DNA of 64,000 nucleotides from an uncultured Clostridia bacterium (GTDB lineage Bacteria; Bacillota; Clostridia; Oscillospirales; Ruminococcaceae). How positions within the stretch are numbered: position 1 is the first letter of the stretch; every line of letters starts with the position of its first letter. Under the pieces are notes generated by a model. That model worked only from the letters and a program-made list of their open reading frames with translations, did not search any database and had not been told where the DNA came from. Location: positions 20,727 to 84,726 of the forward strand of contig CANDEV010000011.1 in assembly GCA_947383835.1 (NCBI GenBank). Direction: 5' to 3'. The translations under genes and the position numbers were made by a program. Shown here in pieces: positions 32,470 through 42,323 of the stretch.

Positions 32470-35400
32470 CTATCCTAAAAATTTTTTCAGGACGGACATA
32501 AATACGTCTATGTCCAAGGGCTTTGCAATGTGAGCGTTCATTCCGCACTTGAACGCAGCCTCCTTGTCGTCCTCCAGCGCGTTTGCCGTCATGGCTATTA
32601 TCGGAAGATTTTTAACGTCGTTTCTCGGAAGGGAACGTATTGTCCTTGTCGCTTCATAGCCGTTCATAACAGGCATCTGCACGTCCATAAGTATCGCGTC
32701 GTAATAATTTTCCTCCGCCTGCTCCATTATAGCTACCGCGTCCGTTCCGTCGGGAGCGGTATCAATAATAAAGCCCACTTCTTCCAGAATTACCTGGGCG
32801 ATCTCACGGTTCAGCTCGTTGTCCTCAACCAAAAGGACACGCTTTCCCTTGAAATCTGCCTTTGTCCATTCGGGAGATGTTTCCTGCTTTTCCGTCATAT
32901 CGTTTGCGGCAAGCAGTACCATTTTCAAATCCGACATAAACAGAGGCTTTGCACAAAATGCGGTAACGCCCGCCGCTCTTGCTTCCTCCTCTATATCGCT
33001 CCAATCGTATGCGGTCAAAATAATAATCGGAGCGTCGTCCCCTACCTCGCTGCGTATCCTCTTAGCTGTCTCGATACCGCTCAATCCGGGCATCTGCCAG
33101 TCGATGATGAACGTGTGGTATGAGTCCCCCTCGTCCAAAGCAGCCTTTGCACGGAACGCCGCTTCTCTGCCCGAGGTCGTCCACTCGGAGCGCATTCCAA
33201 GCTGCTTCAGCATTCGGCAGGTACTGTCGCAGACGTTCAGATCGTCGTCCACTACCATTGCCCTCAAGCCCTCAAGCTCTCTTATCTGTTCCGTTAGCTG
33301 TTCTGTATCCTGAAGCTTAAGTTCGATCTCCACCGTAAATGTGCTGCCCTTGCCAAGCTCGCTTTCGACGCTGATAGTTCCGTTCATCATTTCAACAATA
33401 TTCTTTGTGATCGCCATGCCGAGACCTGTTCCCTGAATACCGGTCTGCGTTACCGTAAATTCACGCTCAAACGGTTCAAAGATGTGCTTTACAAATTCGG
33501 GAGACATTCCTATACCGTTGTCCTTGATAATAAACTGATACTTTCCGTAGCCATGGCGGAACGTGCTCTTCTGAATGATCCTGAAAGAAAGCGTGCCCTC
33601 GGCGGGAGTGTACTTCACCGCGTTGCTGAGAAGATTTATAAACACCTGATTTAATTTAAGCGGGTCGGCGATAACATTTTCATTTATGACCTCAAAGGTA
33701 TCAATAAACAATTCAAGCTGTTTTGCCTTGACCTGCGGCTGGATAATATTTACAAGATTATGTATCATTTCGGAAATATTGCATTCCTGTTCCTTGATCT
33801 GGACCTTACCGCTTTCTATCCTGCTCATATCAAGGATATCATTTATCAGGCTAAGCAGATGATTGCTTGACGCCAGCACCTTTTGGAGACAGTCCATGAC
33901 CTGCTCCCTGTTGTCAATATGACTGACGGCAATTGTTGAAAATCCGATGATAGCGTTCATGGGAGTGCGTATATCATGAGACATATTTGACAGGAACGTG
34001 GTTTTTGCAGCATTTGCGTGCTGAGCCTGCATCAATGCGTCCTGTAGAGCCTGCATCAATGCGTCCTGTAGAGCCTGCGTCTGCTCACGCTGCTGCTTGA
34101 CCTGTTCGGTAATATCCTTTGAGATGACCATTACCATAATATCGTTCGTGTTCTCGTCTCTTGTCATGGCAAAGGACTGGCGGACGCACTTCTGCTCCGC
34201 GCCGAAGCCCTCGCTCCAATACTCGGCAACTACTTCCCGGTCGCCCTGTTCAAAGCGTTCAAGCAAATGTTCTGTGTTGACGGCGGCAGTGTAAGCCTCC
34301 ATAGATTCGGGCAGAACATACTCTTTCCATTTCTCAAAATATTCGGTCGCCCTGCACGGCAATGACAGCCCCGTCTGAGCAAGGAACGAAACACTCTGCC
34401 CGTTGACCTTGCCTATGATATCGTGTTCTATAATATCCTTGGTCAAATTGAACTCGCAGGTGCAGAAGGAGCTTGACATGATCGCAACCTGATACTGCCG
34501 CTCCTTGCGGTTTGCAAGCGCTCTCTCGGCTTGGATACGAAGCTCTTTTTCCTTAAGCTCCGTAATATTCTGCCTTGTAAACAATACCTTAACGGCTTTT
34601 CCGTTCTTTCGTTCTAGGCAAACAATGTTGATATGCTCCCACTCCAAATGACCGTTCAGGACTGCTCTGCGTTCATAGCGAAGATCGTTTTGCTCCTCCA
34701 TAGCCGCAATTATAGACGCGCTGTCCACATAATCAATAAATTCCTGTCGGTAATCCTCCTCTGTGGACTCTGCAAAATGATCAACGAGTTTTCTGTACGG
34801 TCCGCTGTCCGCAATAGCTCCGCCCAAAGGCTTTGTTCCCGCAAGGTACTGATAAGAGTCTTTCTCGAAATCCACCATAACAAACCGTGAAAACAGCGTG
34901 TTTACACCGTTTATTATATAACCCATTTCCCTGTTTTCTTTTTCAAGCTGTTTCCGTCTGCGTCCCGCACGGATAAGAATTATAACGATATATATGACAA
35001 ACATTATAACAAGAAAAACTTCAAGCTGGATACCCGCAGACGTTCCTTCCGATATCATCTTCTGCGTTACATCCTTTGGGAATGTCTGCACCAGAACAAA
35101 ATCGTTATTCGGCAGATACACGGCGCACACGTTGTCCGTTTTGCTCGAGTTCTTGCATACAAAAACGCCTGAACCGCCGTTTTCAAATATCCGGCGCACC
35201 TGATCGGCATTGTCAAGGTCGATCATGTCCGCAGCCGTCAATTCGTCCAGAATATGTCCGTTATAGCTCATATTGTCGGAGCTTGCAATAACTCTGCCGT
35301 CAGGCGCGCAAAGGAATACATGAGCCTCTTCACCGAAATATGTGGTAGTCAGCATACTTTTCAGATATTCCTCCGCAAGAAACGCGCCGCGCAGTACGCC

Positions 35401-35889
35401 TATGATTTGGTCGTCATATATTACAGGGGTATAAAAGCAAGCCATTGTTTCATCAAAAAAGTGCGGATCGAATATGATCTCGATACTGCTGCTTCCGGAT
35501 ATACCGTCCAGATAGAACCACCTTTTCTTTACATCGGCAGTACGCCCGTCTGAGGCATAGTCGATACCCTCAGCGTCTGTATACATAATAGCGTCAAAAT
35601 TAGAGCTTTCCTCCATTTTTTTCAGCATTTCCGCCGTGACCACAGGTTCCGTCAGACTTTCTCCCACAAAATACGCATATGTATTTATCTGACTCATTGC
35701 GTTGTTCAGTTCCTCGTCGATCTGTTCCGACTTAAGCCGCGCCGAATCCGATGCATAAGCCTTATTCTGCTCCTCTATACGGCTGCTGGTCTGCATACTG
35801 AACCTTAAAAATAAAAAGATAATAGCTGCCAAAAGGAGCACGGCATAAACTATCTCTTGTATGGATATCTTCTTTTTCATTTTGATCAC
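32470..35889 (-). CDS. Hybrid sensor histidine kinase with two receiver domains
   Basis: 1139 aa. First membrane helix at 10-30, an extracellular Cache-like sensor (35-290), second helix (about 292-312), one or two PAS-like segments (330-600), a coiled linker, HisKA with MSHDIRTPMNAIIGFS (phospho-His), HATPase_c (NLLSNAVKYTP, DNGIGM, GTGLGMAI), and two receiver domains (FIIDWQMPG and AILMDVQMPVMNGYEA). No DNA-binding output, so the signal must pass to another protein. The linker holds a tandem 8-residue repeat (ALQDALMQ twice). Near the AraC and GH genes, but a link is not shown. Confidence 0.93.
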   Translation of the reverse strand: MIKMKKKISIQEIVYAVLLLAAIIFLFLRFSMQTSSRIEEQNKAYASDSARLKSEQIDEELNNAMSQINTYAYFVGESLTEPVVTAEMLKKMEESSNFDAIMYTDAEGIDYASDGRTADVKKRWFYLDGISGSSSIEIIFDPHFFDETMACFYTPVIYDDQIIGVLRGAFLAEEYLKSMLTTTYFGEEAHVFLCAPDGRVIASSDNMSYNGHILDELTAADMIDLDNADQVRRIFENGGSGVFVCKNSSKTDNVCAVYLPNNDFVLVQTFPKDVTQKMISEGTSAGIQLEVFLVIMFVIYIVIILIRAGRRRKQLEKENREMGYIINGVNTLFSRFVMVDFEKDSYQYLAGTKPLGGAIADSGPYRKLVDHFAESTEEDYRQEFIDYVDSASIIAAMEEQNDLRYERRAVLNGHLEWEHINIVCLERKNGKAVKVLFTRQNITELKEKELRIQAERALANRKERQYQVAIMSSSFCTCEFNLTKDIIEHDIIGKVNGQSVSFLAQTGLSLPCRATEYFEKWKEYVLPESMEAYTAAVNTEHLLERFEQGDREVVAEYWSEGFGAEQKCVRQSFAMTRDENTNDIMVMVISKDITEQVKQQREQTQALQDALMQALQDALMQAQHANAAKTTFLSNMSHDIRTPMNAIIGFSTIAVSHIDNREQVMDCLQKVLASSNHLLSLINDILDMSRIESGKVQIKEQECNISEMIHNLVNIIQPQVKAKQLELFIDTFEVINENVIADPLKLNQVFINLLSNAVKYTPAEGTLSFRIIQKSTFRHGYGKYQFIIKDNGIGMSPEFVKHIFEPFEREFTVTQTGIQGTGLGMAITKNIVEMMNGTISVESELGKGSTFTVEIELKLQDTEQLTEQIRELEGLRAMVVDDDLNVCDSTCRMLKQLGMRSEWTTSGREAAFRAKAALDEGDSYHTFIIDWQMPGLSGIETAKRIRSEVGDDAPIIILTAYDWSDIEEEARAAGVTAFCAKPLFMSDLKMVLLAANDMTEKQETSPEWTKADFKGKRVLLVEDNELNREIAQVILEEVGFIIDTAPDGTDAVAIMEQAEENYYDAILMDVQMPVMNGYEATRTIRSLPRNDVKNLPIIAMTANALEDDKEAAFKCGMNAHIAKPLDIDVFMSVLKKFLG
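34025..34072 (-). repeat. Tandem 24-bp repeat inside the sensor kinase gene
   Basis: Two identical 24-bp units coding for QALQDALM-type helix residues directly before the HisKA domain. It adds eight residues to the signalling helix and is a likely slippage site. Confidence 0.85.
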
Positions 35890-35931
35890 CTTATATTACC
35901 ATATTGCGGGAGAGTACTAAATCCCAAAATA

Positions 35932-35960
35932 ATTATACCATATTAAAAATCATTTTTCAA
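35932..35960 (-). promoter_or_regulatory. Promoter of the hybrid kinase
   Basis: Minus-strand TTGAAA (35955-35960), 17-bp spacer, TATAAT (35932-35937). The rest of the 339-bp gap to the AraC gene holds only a weak hairpin (36039-36072), possibly that gene's terminator. Confidence 0.65.
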
Positions 35961-36228
35961 CAATTAAAAATATTTTTACCTGCTTATAACAATACCGAAA
36001 TATGTTGAGTTGTTTGCGCTATTCTTTATAAATACAAAAAGAACTGCTGACCTCAATTCAACAGTCCTCTTTATATTTGCATCATTAGATCCATTTGGTA
36101 AACGTAGCAGTCTATTTGCGGATAGATTCTAATAATACGTGACGGAAAACCCGTCCGGTACAAATTTTGTAATGATATTTTACTGTGCTGCTGCAATTCA
36201 AACGCCGCTGCGGCGCTGACTTAATTTA

Positions 36229-37095
36229 TCAGCGCCTTTCCGATCTGAATTGCTTCGGAGTAACGCCCTTATACTGTTTAAAGCTTTTTATAAGATGACT
36301 GCAATCGGAAAATCCTGTTTCCTGACTGATATAATTAAGATCGAAATCGGTAAAAAGAAGAAATTCCTCCGCCTTGTAAAGCCTCATCCTCTCTATATAC
36401 TGCTTACAGCTCATACCGTATTGCTCGCGGAATTTTTTCGCAAAGCAGGAATAGCTTAACCCGCACTGCTCCGCAATATCTGTTACACGCAGATTTTCCG
36501 ACAAAGAAAGGTCGATGTACTCTGTTATATTTTCTATAACATAGTCATCTGCATGCGGTATGATACGGCTGTCAATGACCATTCCGTTGTCAAGCCAAAG
36601 GCGTACTATATTCATCAGAAGCTCATATATGTTGGATTGCAGAACAAGGTCTCTGCCGTATTTATAATCGTTAAACTCCGACAGGCACACAGACCATATT
36701 CTGCCGCATTCGAGCTTTTCAGACTCTTCACGGTCAAATAATATTTTCATTCCGATTTTTTCGGCGTGTTTAAAAATACTTCGCAGCTTCGGTGCATACG
36801 CGGGCGTGAGATTAAACCTGTTTATGTCAAATTTCAGCGCTGCGTATACAGGTGTACTTCCGTCCGAGGAATATACGGAATGTACTGCCGACGGGTGAAA
36901 AATTATAGTTTCCCCCTTATTTAGGGTATAGGAACGGTCGCCGCAGCGCATTTCCGCTTGTCCCTCAAGCATATATATGAACTCTGCAAAATAATGCCAA
37001 TGCGGTTTTACGGGAAAATCCTCCTGCCCGGTATCAAAAACAAAGCACTCAATGGGAGTATTCAGCGAGTCGCTTTTTTCAAAAAGTCCGCTCAT
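36229..37095 (-). CDS. AraC-family regulator with cupin sensor
   Basis: 288 aa. An N-terminal cupin (HWHYFAEFIYMLEGQAEMRC, FHPSAVHSV) and a C-terminal double HTH (residues 190-285: VTDIAEQCGLSYSCFAKKFR; ISQETGFSDCSHLIKSFKQY; GVTPKQFR). It is divergent from the dehydrogenase/epimerase/SDR/GH9 genes and probably activates them in response to a sugar. Confidence 0.9.
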   Translation of the reverse strand: MSGLFEKSDSLNTPIECFVFDTGQEDFPVKPHWHYFAEFIYMLEGQAEMRCGDRSYTLNKGETIIFHPSAVHSVYSSDGSTPVYAALKFDINRFNLTPAYAPKLRSIFKHAEKIGMKILFDREESEKLECGRIWSVCLSEFNDYKYGRDLVLQSNIYELLMNIVRLWLDNGMVIDSRIIPHADDYVIENITEYIDLSLSENLRVTDIAEQCGLSYSCFAKKFREQYGMSCKQYIERMRLYKAEEFLLFTDFDLNYISQETGFSDCSHLIKSFKQYKGVTPKQFRSERR

Positions 37096-37255
37096 AGCAA
37101 CACCTCAAAATAGATTTTTACGATTTTTTATGTATAAATATTATATCACATCAAAGAATAAAATGCTATACTTAGTTATAATTTTAAATTGTAATTTTAA
37201 TAAAAACGTTTTTCTTAATTGTACTTGTTCAAAACATTCAGAAAGGAAGATAGCT

Positions 37256-38437
37256 ATGGATAACTTTAATTTTTACAGTCCTACCGAATTTGTGTTCGGC
37301 AGAGGAAGGGAAAGCGAAACAGGTAAATACGTGAAAAAATACGGCGGAAGCAGAGTGCTGATACATTACGGCTCCGGCTCTGCGGTAAGATCGGGACTTT
37401 TGGATAAGGTAAAGGACTCCCTTAAAAGCGAAGGACTGTTTTATAAAGAGCTTGGCGGAGTAAAACCTAATCCAAGGGATACTCTTATTTATGAGGGTAT
37501 CAAGCTTTGCCGGGAGGAAAAGATAGATTTTATTCTTTCGGTTGGCGGAGGTTCATGCATAGATTCCTCAAAGGGAATTGCGGCGGGTACTCTTTATGAC
37601 GGTGATTTTTGGGATTTCTACAGCGGCAAGGCGGGGATAACGGCTGCACTGCCAATCGGAACGGTGCTTACAATTGCTGCGGCGGGCAGCGAGGGTTCTG
37701 GCGGTTCTGTTGTTACACAGGAGAGTACAGGACTTAAAAGAAGCACGGGCTCCGATTTGCTGCGTCCGAGATTTTCCGTTCTCGACCCTGAGCTTACCTG
37801 TTCGCTTCCCGCATATCAGACTGCCTGCGGAGCTGCCGATATTATGGCGCACGTCTTTGAAAGATATTTTACCAACACCAAGGAAGTTGAAATTACCGAC
37901 AGACTGTGCGAGGCGGTGCTTCTGACTATGATAAAGGAGACGCCGAGAGTAATTGCCGACCCGAATAATTACGAAGCGAGAGCCAACATAATGTGGGCGG
38001 GAACGGTTGCTCATAACGATATTATCGGTGTGGGAAGAAGTCAGGACTGGAACAGCCATGCAATAGAGCATGAGCTTTCGGGACTTTACGACTGCGCTCA
38101 CGGAGCGGGTCTTGCGGTAATTATGCCTGCGTGGATGGAATTTGTTATGCACCATAACGTAATGCGTTTCGCTCAGGCGGCAGTACGGATATGGGGCTGC
38201 GAAATGAATTTTGAAGATCCCGAAGCTGCCGCATTGGCGGGAATAAGAGCTTTCCGCAGATTTCTTAACGATATAGGTCTGCCGATAAATCTTGCACAGC
38301 TTGGAGCAAAGGAGGAGGATATTCCGATCCTTGTAAAAAATCAGGGCGTAGGCAGCGGAAGAACAGGCGGATTTGTTCAGTTGTCCGAGGAGGATATTAC
38401 AAAAATATATAACATTGCTGCTAAGGCAGAGATATGA
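37256..38437 (+). CDS. Iron-containing alcohol dehydrogenase
   Basis: 393 aa from ATG 37256, which has GAAAGGAAG upstream. Fe-ADH features: SVGGGSCIDSSKGIA (NAD(P) binding), AAAGSEGSGGSVVT, metal ligands in TACGAADIMAHVFER, SHAIEHELSG and YDCAHGAGLAVI. Resembles the YqhD/BDH type that reduces aldehydes to alcohols. First gene of the cluster; substrate unknown. Confidence 0.92.
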   Translation: MDNFNFYSPTEFVFGRGRESETGKYVKKYGGSRVLIHYGSGSAVRSGLLDKVKDSLKSEGLFYKELGGVKPNPRDTLIYEGIKLCREEKIDFILSVGGGSCIDSSKGIAAGTLYDGDFWDFYSGKAGITAALPIGTVLTIAAAGSEGSGGSVVTQESTGLKRSTGSDLLRPRFSVLDPELTCSLPAYQTACGAADIMAHVFERYFTNTKEVEITDRLCEAVLLTMIKETPRVIADPNNYEARANIMWAGTVAHNDIIGVGRSQDWNSHAIEHELSGLYDCAHGAGLAVIMPAWMEFVMHHNVMRFAQAAVRIWGCEMNFEDPEAAALAGIRAFRRFLNDIGLPINLAQLGAKEEDIPILVKNQGVGSGRTGGFVQLSEEDITKIYNIAAKAEI

Positions 38438-38485
38438 AAGTGTGATTTTCTTAGTCAATAATTTTCTGAAAGGAATGCTGCAAAA

Positions 38486-39499
38486 ATGAAAATACTGATA
38501 ATAGGCGGAACGGGAACGATAAGCACCGCTATTTCGCGGCGGCTCGCAGACAGCGGACATGAGCTTTATATCATCAATCGCGGAAACACAAACGACAAGC
38601 TTCAGTCCCACATCAAGTTTATCAAGGCGGACATAAACGATGAAAAAGCAGTTTCGGAAAGTCTCGGCGAAATGAACTTCGACGCGGTATGCGATTTTAT
38701 CGGCTTTGTGCAGCCCCAGCTTGAACGTGATTACCGTCTTTTCGGCGGACGTACAAAGCAGTTTGTTTATATCAGTTCCGCGTCAGCCTACAACAAACCG
38801 TGTGCCGACCATATCATTACCGAGGGGACTTCCCTTGCAAACCCTTTCTGGGAGTATTCGAGAAACAAAATACAGTGCGAGGAATATCTTATGAAGCTGT
38901 ACAGGGACGATGGCTTCCCCGTTACAATAGTAAGACCGAGCCACACCTACTGCGAGACCTCGGTGCCGCTTGGAGTCCACGGAAGAAATGGAAGCTGGCA
39001 GGTCATAAAGCGTATGCTTGAGGGCAAGCCTGTCATAATACACGGCGACGGCACTTCCCTTTGGACAATGACTGACAGCAGAGATTTTGCGGAGGGTTTT
39101 ATCGGACTTTTGGGAAATCCTCACGCAATTGGCGAGGCGTTTCAGATAACCTCCGATGAAACGCTTACGTGGAACCAAATTTATCGCACTATTGCAGACT
39201 GTCTTGGAGTGGAATTCAAGCCGTACTATGTGGCATCGGAATTTCTTGCTGCGGTCAGCGATTATGATTTTACGGGAAGTCTTATCGGAGATAAAGCCAA
39301 TTCGGTGGTTTTTGACAACAGCAAGCTGAAAAGGGCAGTCCCATATTTCCAGCCCAAAATAAGCTTTGCGGAGGGAATAAAAAATACGCTTGATTATGTT
39401 CTTTTGCACAAGGAATGTCAGACCGAAGATGAAGAATTTGACAAATGGTGCGACAAGGTAATTGCCGCGCTTGAAAATGCTAAAAAGGAGATATTATAA
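38486..39499 (+). CDS. NAD-dependent epimerase/dehydratase family protein
   Basis: 337 aa, extended SDR. GGTGTIS at the N-terminal nucleotide site, SSASAYN, and the active-site YSRNK. VPLGVHGRNGSWQ and TSDETLTWNQIY resemble the atypical epimerase/isoflavone-reductase-like subgroup. It probably modifies a sugar or sugar nucleotide. Its stop codon overlaps the next start (TAATG). Confidence 0.85.
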   Translation: MKILIIGGTGTISTAISRRLADSGHELYIINRGNTNDKLQSHIKFIKADINDEKAVSESLGEMNFDAVCDFIGFVQPQLERDYRLFGGRTKQFVYISSASAYNKPCADHIITEGTSLANPFWEYSRNKIQCEEYLMKLYRDDGFPVTIVRPSHTYCETSVPLGVHGRNGSWQVIKRMLEGKPVIIHGDGTSLWTMTDSRDFAEGFIGLLGNPHAIGEAFQITSDETLTWNQIYRTIADCLGVEFKPYYVASEFLAAVSDYDFTGSLIGDKANSVVFDNSKLKRAVPYFQPKISFAEGIKNTLDYVLLHKECQTEDEEFDKWCDKVIAALENAKKEIL

Positions 39500-40251
39500 T
39501 GGTACAGGTAAAAGGAAAATGGGCGCTCATTACAGGCGCAGCAAGAGGAATAGGAAATCTTACAGCAAAATTTATGGCGGAGCAGGGCTGCAATCTCATA
39601 CTCCACAGCAGGAAAAAGGAGCACTGCGAAAAGCTGCTTGAAGAGGTAAAGGCAATGGGTATAGAGGCTTATGCCGTTGAGGCGGAGCTTTCCGATTTGG
39701 ACAGCGTACAGGCTATGCTTGACGAGATCGACCGCATGGGCATGGCTGTGGATATCGTCCTGAACAACGCAGGTATGCAGATAGCGTACCGCACCAATTA
39801 TTTCAAGACCCCCGTTTCGGATTACACAGAAAGCTTTAAGATAAACACCATAGCTCCTGCAATGATATGCTATCATTTTCTGCCGAAAATGATAGAGCGG
39901 GGCTTCGGCAGGATATTAAACACCACCAGCGGCATACGTCTTGAGCCTGAGCAGGCAGGGTACTCCGCAAGCAAGGCTGCGCTTGATAAAATTACTATCG
40001 ACTTAGGCTCAAAGGTAGAGGGTACGGACGTTATGATAAACCTTACCGATCCGGGCTGGTGCAGAACAGACCTTGGCGGACCTCATGCACCAAACGCTCC
40101 CGAAAGCGCAATCCCCGGAATTGCTGTGGGCGCATTTGTTGACGATAAAAAATCGGGACGTTACCTTAACGCTCCGTATTTTACGGGACTTACTCTTGAA
40201 GAGGCAGTCGCAAAGGCGGAAAGAGAATTTGACAGTCCCTATGGGAAATGA
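39499..40251 (+). CDS. Short-chain dehydrogenase/reductase
   Basis: 250 aa. Classical SDR: TGAARGIGN (cofactor loop), NNAGMQ, the catalytic serine in NTTSGIR and the YSASK tetrad. Translationally coupled to the epimerase gene and 12 bp before the GH9 gene. With the dehydrogenase and epimerase it likely forms a sugar-oxidation or reduction pathway. Confidence 0.92.
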   Translation: MVQVKGKWALITGAARGIGNLTAKFMAEQGCNLILHSRKKEHCEKLLEEVKAMGIEAYAVEAELSDLDSVQAMLDEIDRMGMAVDIVLNNAGMQIAYRTNYFKTPVSDYTESFKINTIAPAMICYHFLPKMIERGFGRILNTTSGIRLEPEQAGYSASKAALDKITIDLGSKVEGTDVMINLTDPGWCRTDLGGPHAPNAPESAIPGIAVGAFVDDKKSGRYLNAPYFTGLTLEEAVAKAEREFDSPYGK

Positions 40252-40263
40252 GGCATAAACGCT

Positions 40264-41913
40264 ATGGATAAAACTTATTTCGACAGAGAAAAAGCGTCGG
40301 TAAAAAAGTGTCCGTTTAAAATTTTTGTAAATCAGTTAGGGTACTGTCCCGAAAGCGTAAAAACTGCGGTCATGAGCTTTCCGTGTGAAAGCTTCCGAAT
40401 TATTGACAGCGGCGGGGTTTGCCGATATGAGGGCAAAGCATCGCTTTTCGGGTATGATGAAAATTCGGGAGATACTGTGTACAGAGGAGAATTTTCCGAT
40501 TTTACGGACGAGGGAACGTACCGTATCGTTTCCGAGAATGAGACCTCTGCGGAATTTCGTATTGCTGAAAATGTGTACGGCAAGGTTTTTGACGACGTTC
40601 TGAAAGCGTTTTATTATCTGCGCTGCGGCTGCGGTCTTGATGAAAAATATGCAGGTGTGTACAAGCACGGGAAATGCCATACCTCGCCCGCTCAGCTTTA
40701 TGATGACAAAAAAACGGCAGCAGACGTGTCAGGCGGCTGGCATGATGCAGGTGATTACGGCAGATATGTTACCGCAGGATCCTGCGCTGCGGCTCATCTT
40801 TTGTACGCTTACAAAATGTTTCCGTCGGCGTTTAAAAATCGGCGGATCGATATTCCCGAAAGCGATATGCCCGATATTCTTGCGGAATGCCGTTACGAGC
40901 TGGAGTGGCTTATGAAAATGCAGCGGGAGGACGGCGGCGTCTATCACAAGGTCACTACCGAACACCACGCCCCATTTGTCATGCCCGAGGACGATAATGC
41001 TCAGCTTTACGTTTTTGCTGTGTCCTCCTCGGCAACTGCGGACTGCGGCGCGGTATGCGCTCTTGCAAGCGGGGTATATGAAAAATACGATAAAACATTT
41101 GCAGAAAAGCTTTGCCGCACAGCGGAAAAGTCCTGCCAATGGCTGGAAAATAATCCTGATTTTGTCGGATTTGAAAATCCTGAAAACTGCAATACGGGAG
41201 GCTATGGGGAAAGGGACGACTATTCAAACCGTTTTTGGCTGTATGCCGAAATGTACGCTTTGACAGGGGATAAAAAGTATCATGATAAAATGAAAAAAGC
41301 CCTTGAAAATACGTTCCCCCTCACGGCTATGGGATACACCGAAATGGGTGGACTCGGTGCGCTGGCATATCTGTTATGCAGTTATGAAACCGATGCAAAC
41401 CTTGCAAAAAGTTTTTTGGATAATTTCCGCCGTGAAGCGGAGCGTCTGAAGGATATTGCCGATAAATGCGGGTATGGCTGTGCAATGGAGGAAAAAGATT
41501 TCCATTGGGGAAGCAACATGACGCTTATGATACACGGCATGATATTTGCGGTAAACGATTATTTTGAAAAAAGCGGTACATAAAAAAAATATGCCGCAGC
41601 GCAGCTTGATTATCTTCTGGGAGTAAATCCGACGGGTTACAGCTACGTTACGGGAAGCGGAGAATTCCGCTGCAATTATCCTCATCTTCGTCCCGCTCAT
41701 GCGGACGGTATAGACGAGTGTATTCCCGGAATGGTGAGCGGCGGTCCTAATCGTTTTCCATGCGACATGGACGCAGAAATTCTTATTCCAAAGGGAACTC
41801 CGCCGATGAAATGCTACGCTGACGATGTGGGCTGCTACTCGCTTAACGAGATAACGATTTATTGGAATTCTCCCGCGGTTTTTGTACTGGGATATTTATT
41901 CGGCATGGAATGA
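40264..41913 (+). pseudogene. GH9 family glucanase, interrupted by one nonsense codon
   Basis: The frame from 40264 encodes 439 residues: an Ig-like N-terminal domain (residues 18-100), then the GH9 barrel with GGWHDAGDYGR (Asp161/Asp164). It stops at TAA 41581-41583. The same frame continues for another 109 residues (YAAAQLDYLLGVNPTGYS, DECIPGMVSGGPN, and NEITIYWNSPAVFVLGYL, which holds the general-acid Glu) to a second stop at 41913. The TAA probably replaced a Tyr codon. Truncation removes the acid catalyst, so the short product should be inactive. No signal peptide, so the ancestor was cytoplasmic and perhaps acted on short oligosaccharides. Confidence 0.88.
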
Positions 41914-42059
41914 TCTTTTAGTATATCAGTATCAACTTCTTACCGATGACATGATTAAAAACCATGAACAGCGCCGGAGACAAATGTCATGACAGTACTC
42001 GGTGTGAAAGCATATGGGCAAGAATGAAAGATGAGCTTTTCTGCAACAGGGGTTAAAAA

Positions 42060-42136
42060 ATGGAAAATTTCACCATAGACGAACTGAAAACTATGACCTA
42101 GAGATGTTTTATGAGCTACTCGTTAAACCTGTCTAA
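42060..42136 (+). pseudogene. Remnant of a short reading frame
   Basis: MENFTIDELKTMT is followed by a stop; one frame over, LEMFYELLVKPV continues to TAA 42134-42136. It looks like the first 25 residues of a gene carrying a one-base shift. It overlaps the truncated minus-strand gene. The rest of the 410-bp gap between the GH9 gene and 42324 shows no feature. Confidence 0.3.
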
Positions 42137-42214
42137 TTTTTCTTCCCCGAATATTCCTTTCCTCGACGAAACCATTTTACAATTAGGCATTTCATAAATT
42201 CTTATACCTTGCAT
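42116..42214 (-). pseudogene. N-terminal remnant of a GyrI-like effector-domain protein
   Basis: RBS GGAGG precedes the ATG; 32 codons (GIRIYEMPNCKMVSSRKGIF, then GEEKLDRFNE) and a stop. The start resembles the first strand and helix of GyrI-like/effector-binding domains, which are usually about 150 residues. Truncated. Confidence 0.4.
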
Positions 42215-42323
42215 TTTTTATTCCTCCAATAAATTTTTAAATTCTTAATTTATTTCATCAGCATTATTCAAATATCCGCCTGTACACAACATTTATTCAA
42301 ACAATGTGACAATCGAAATATAA

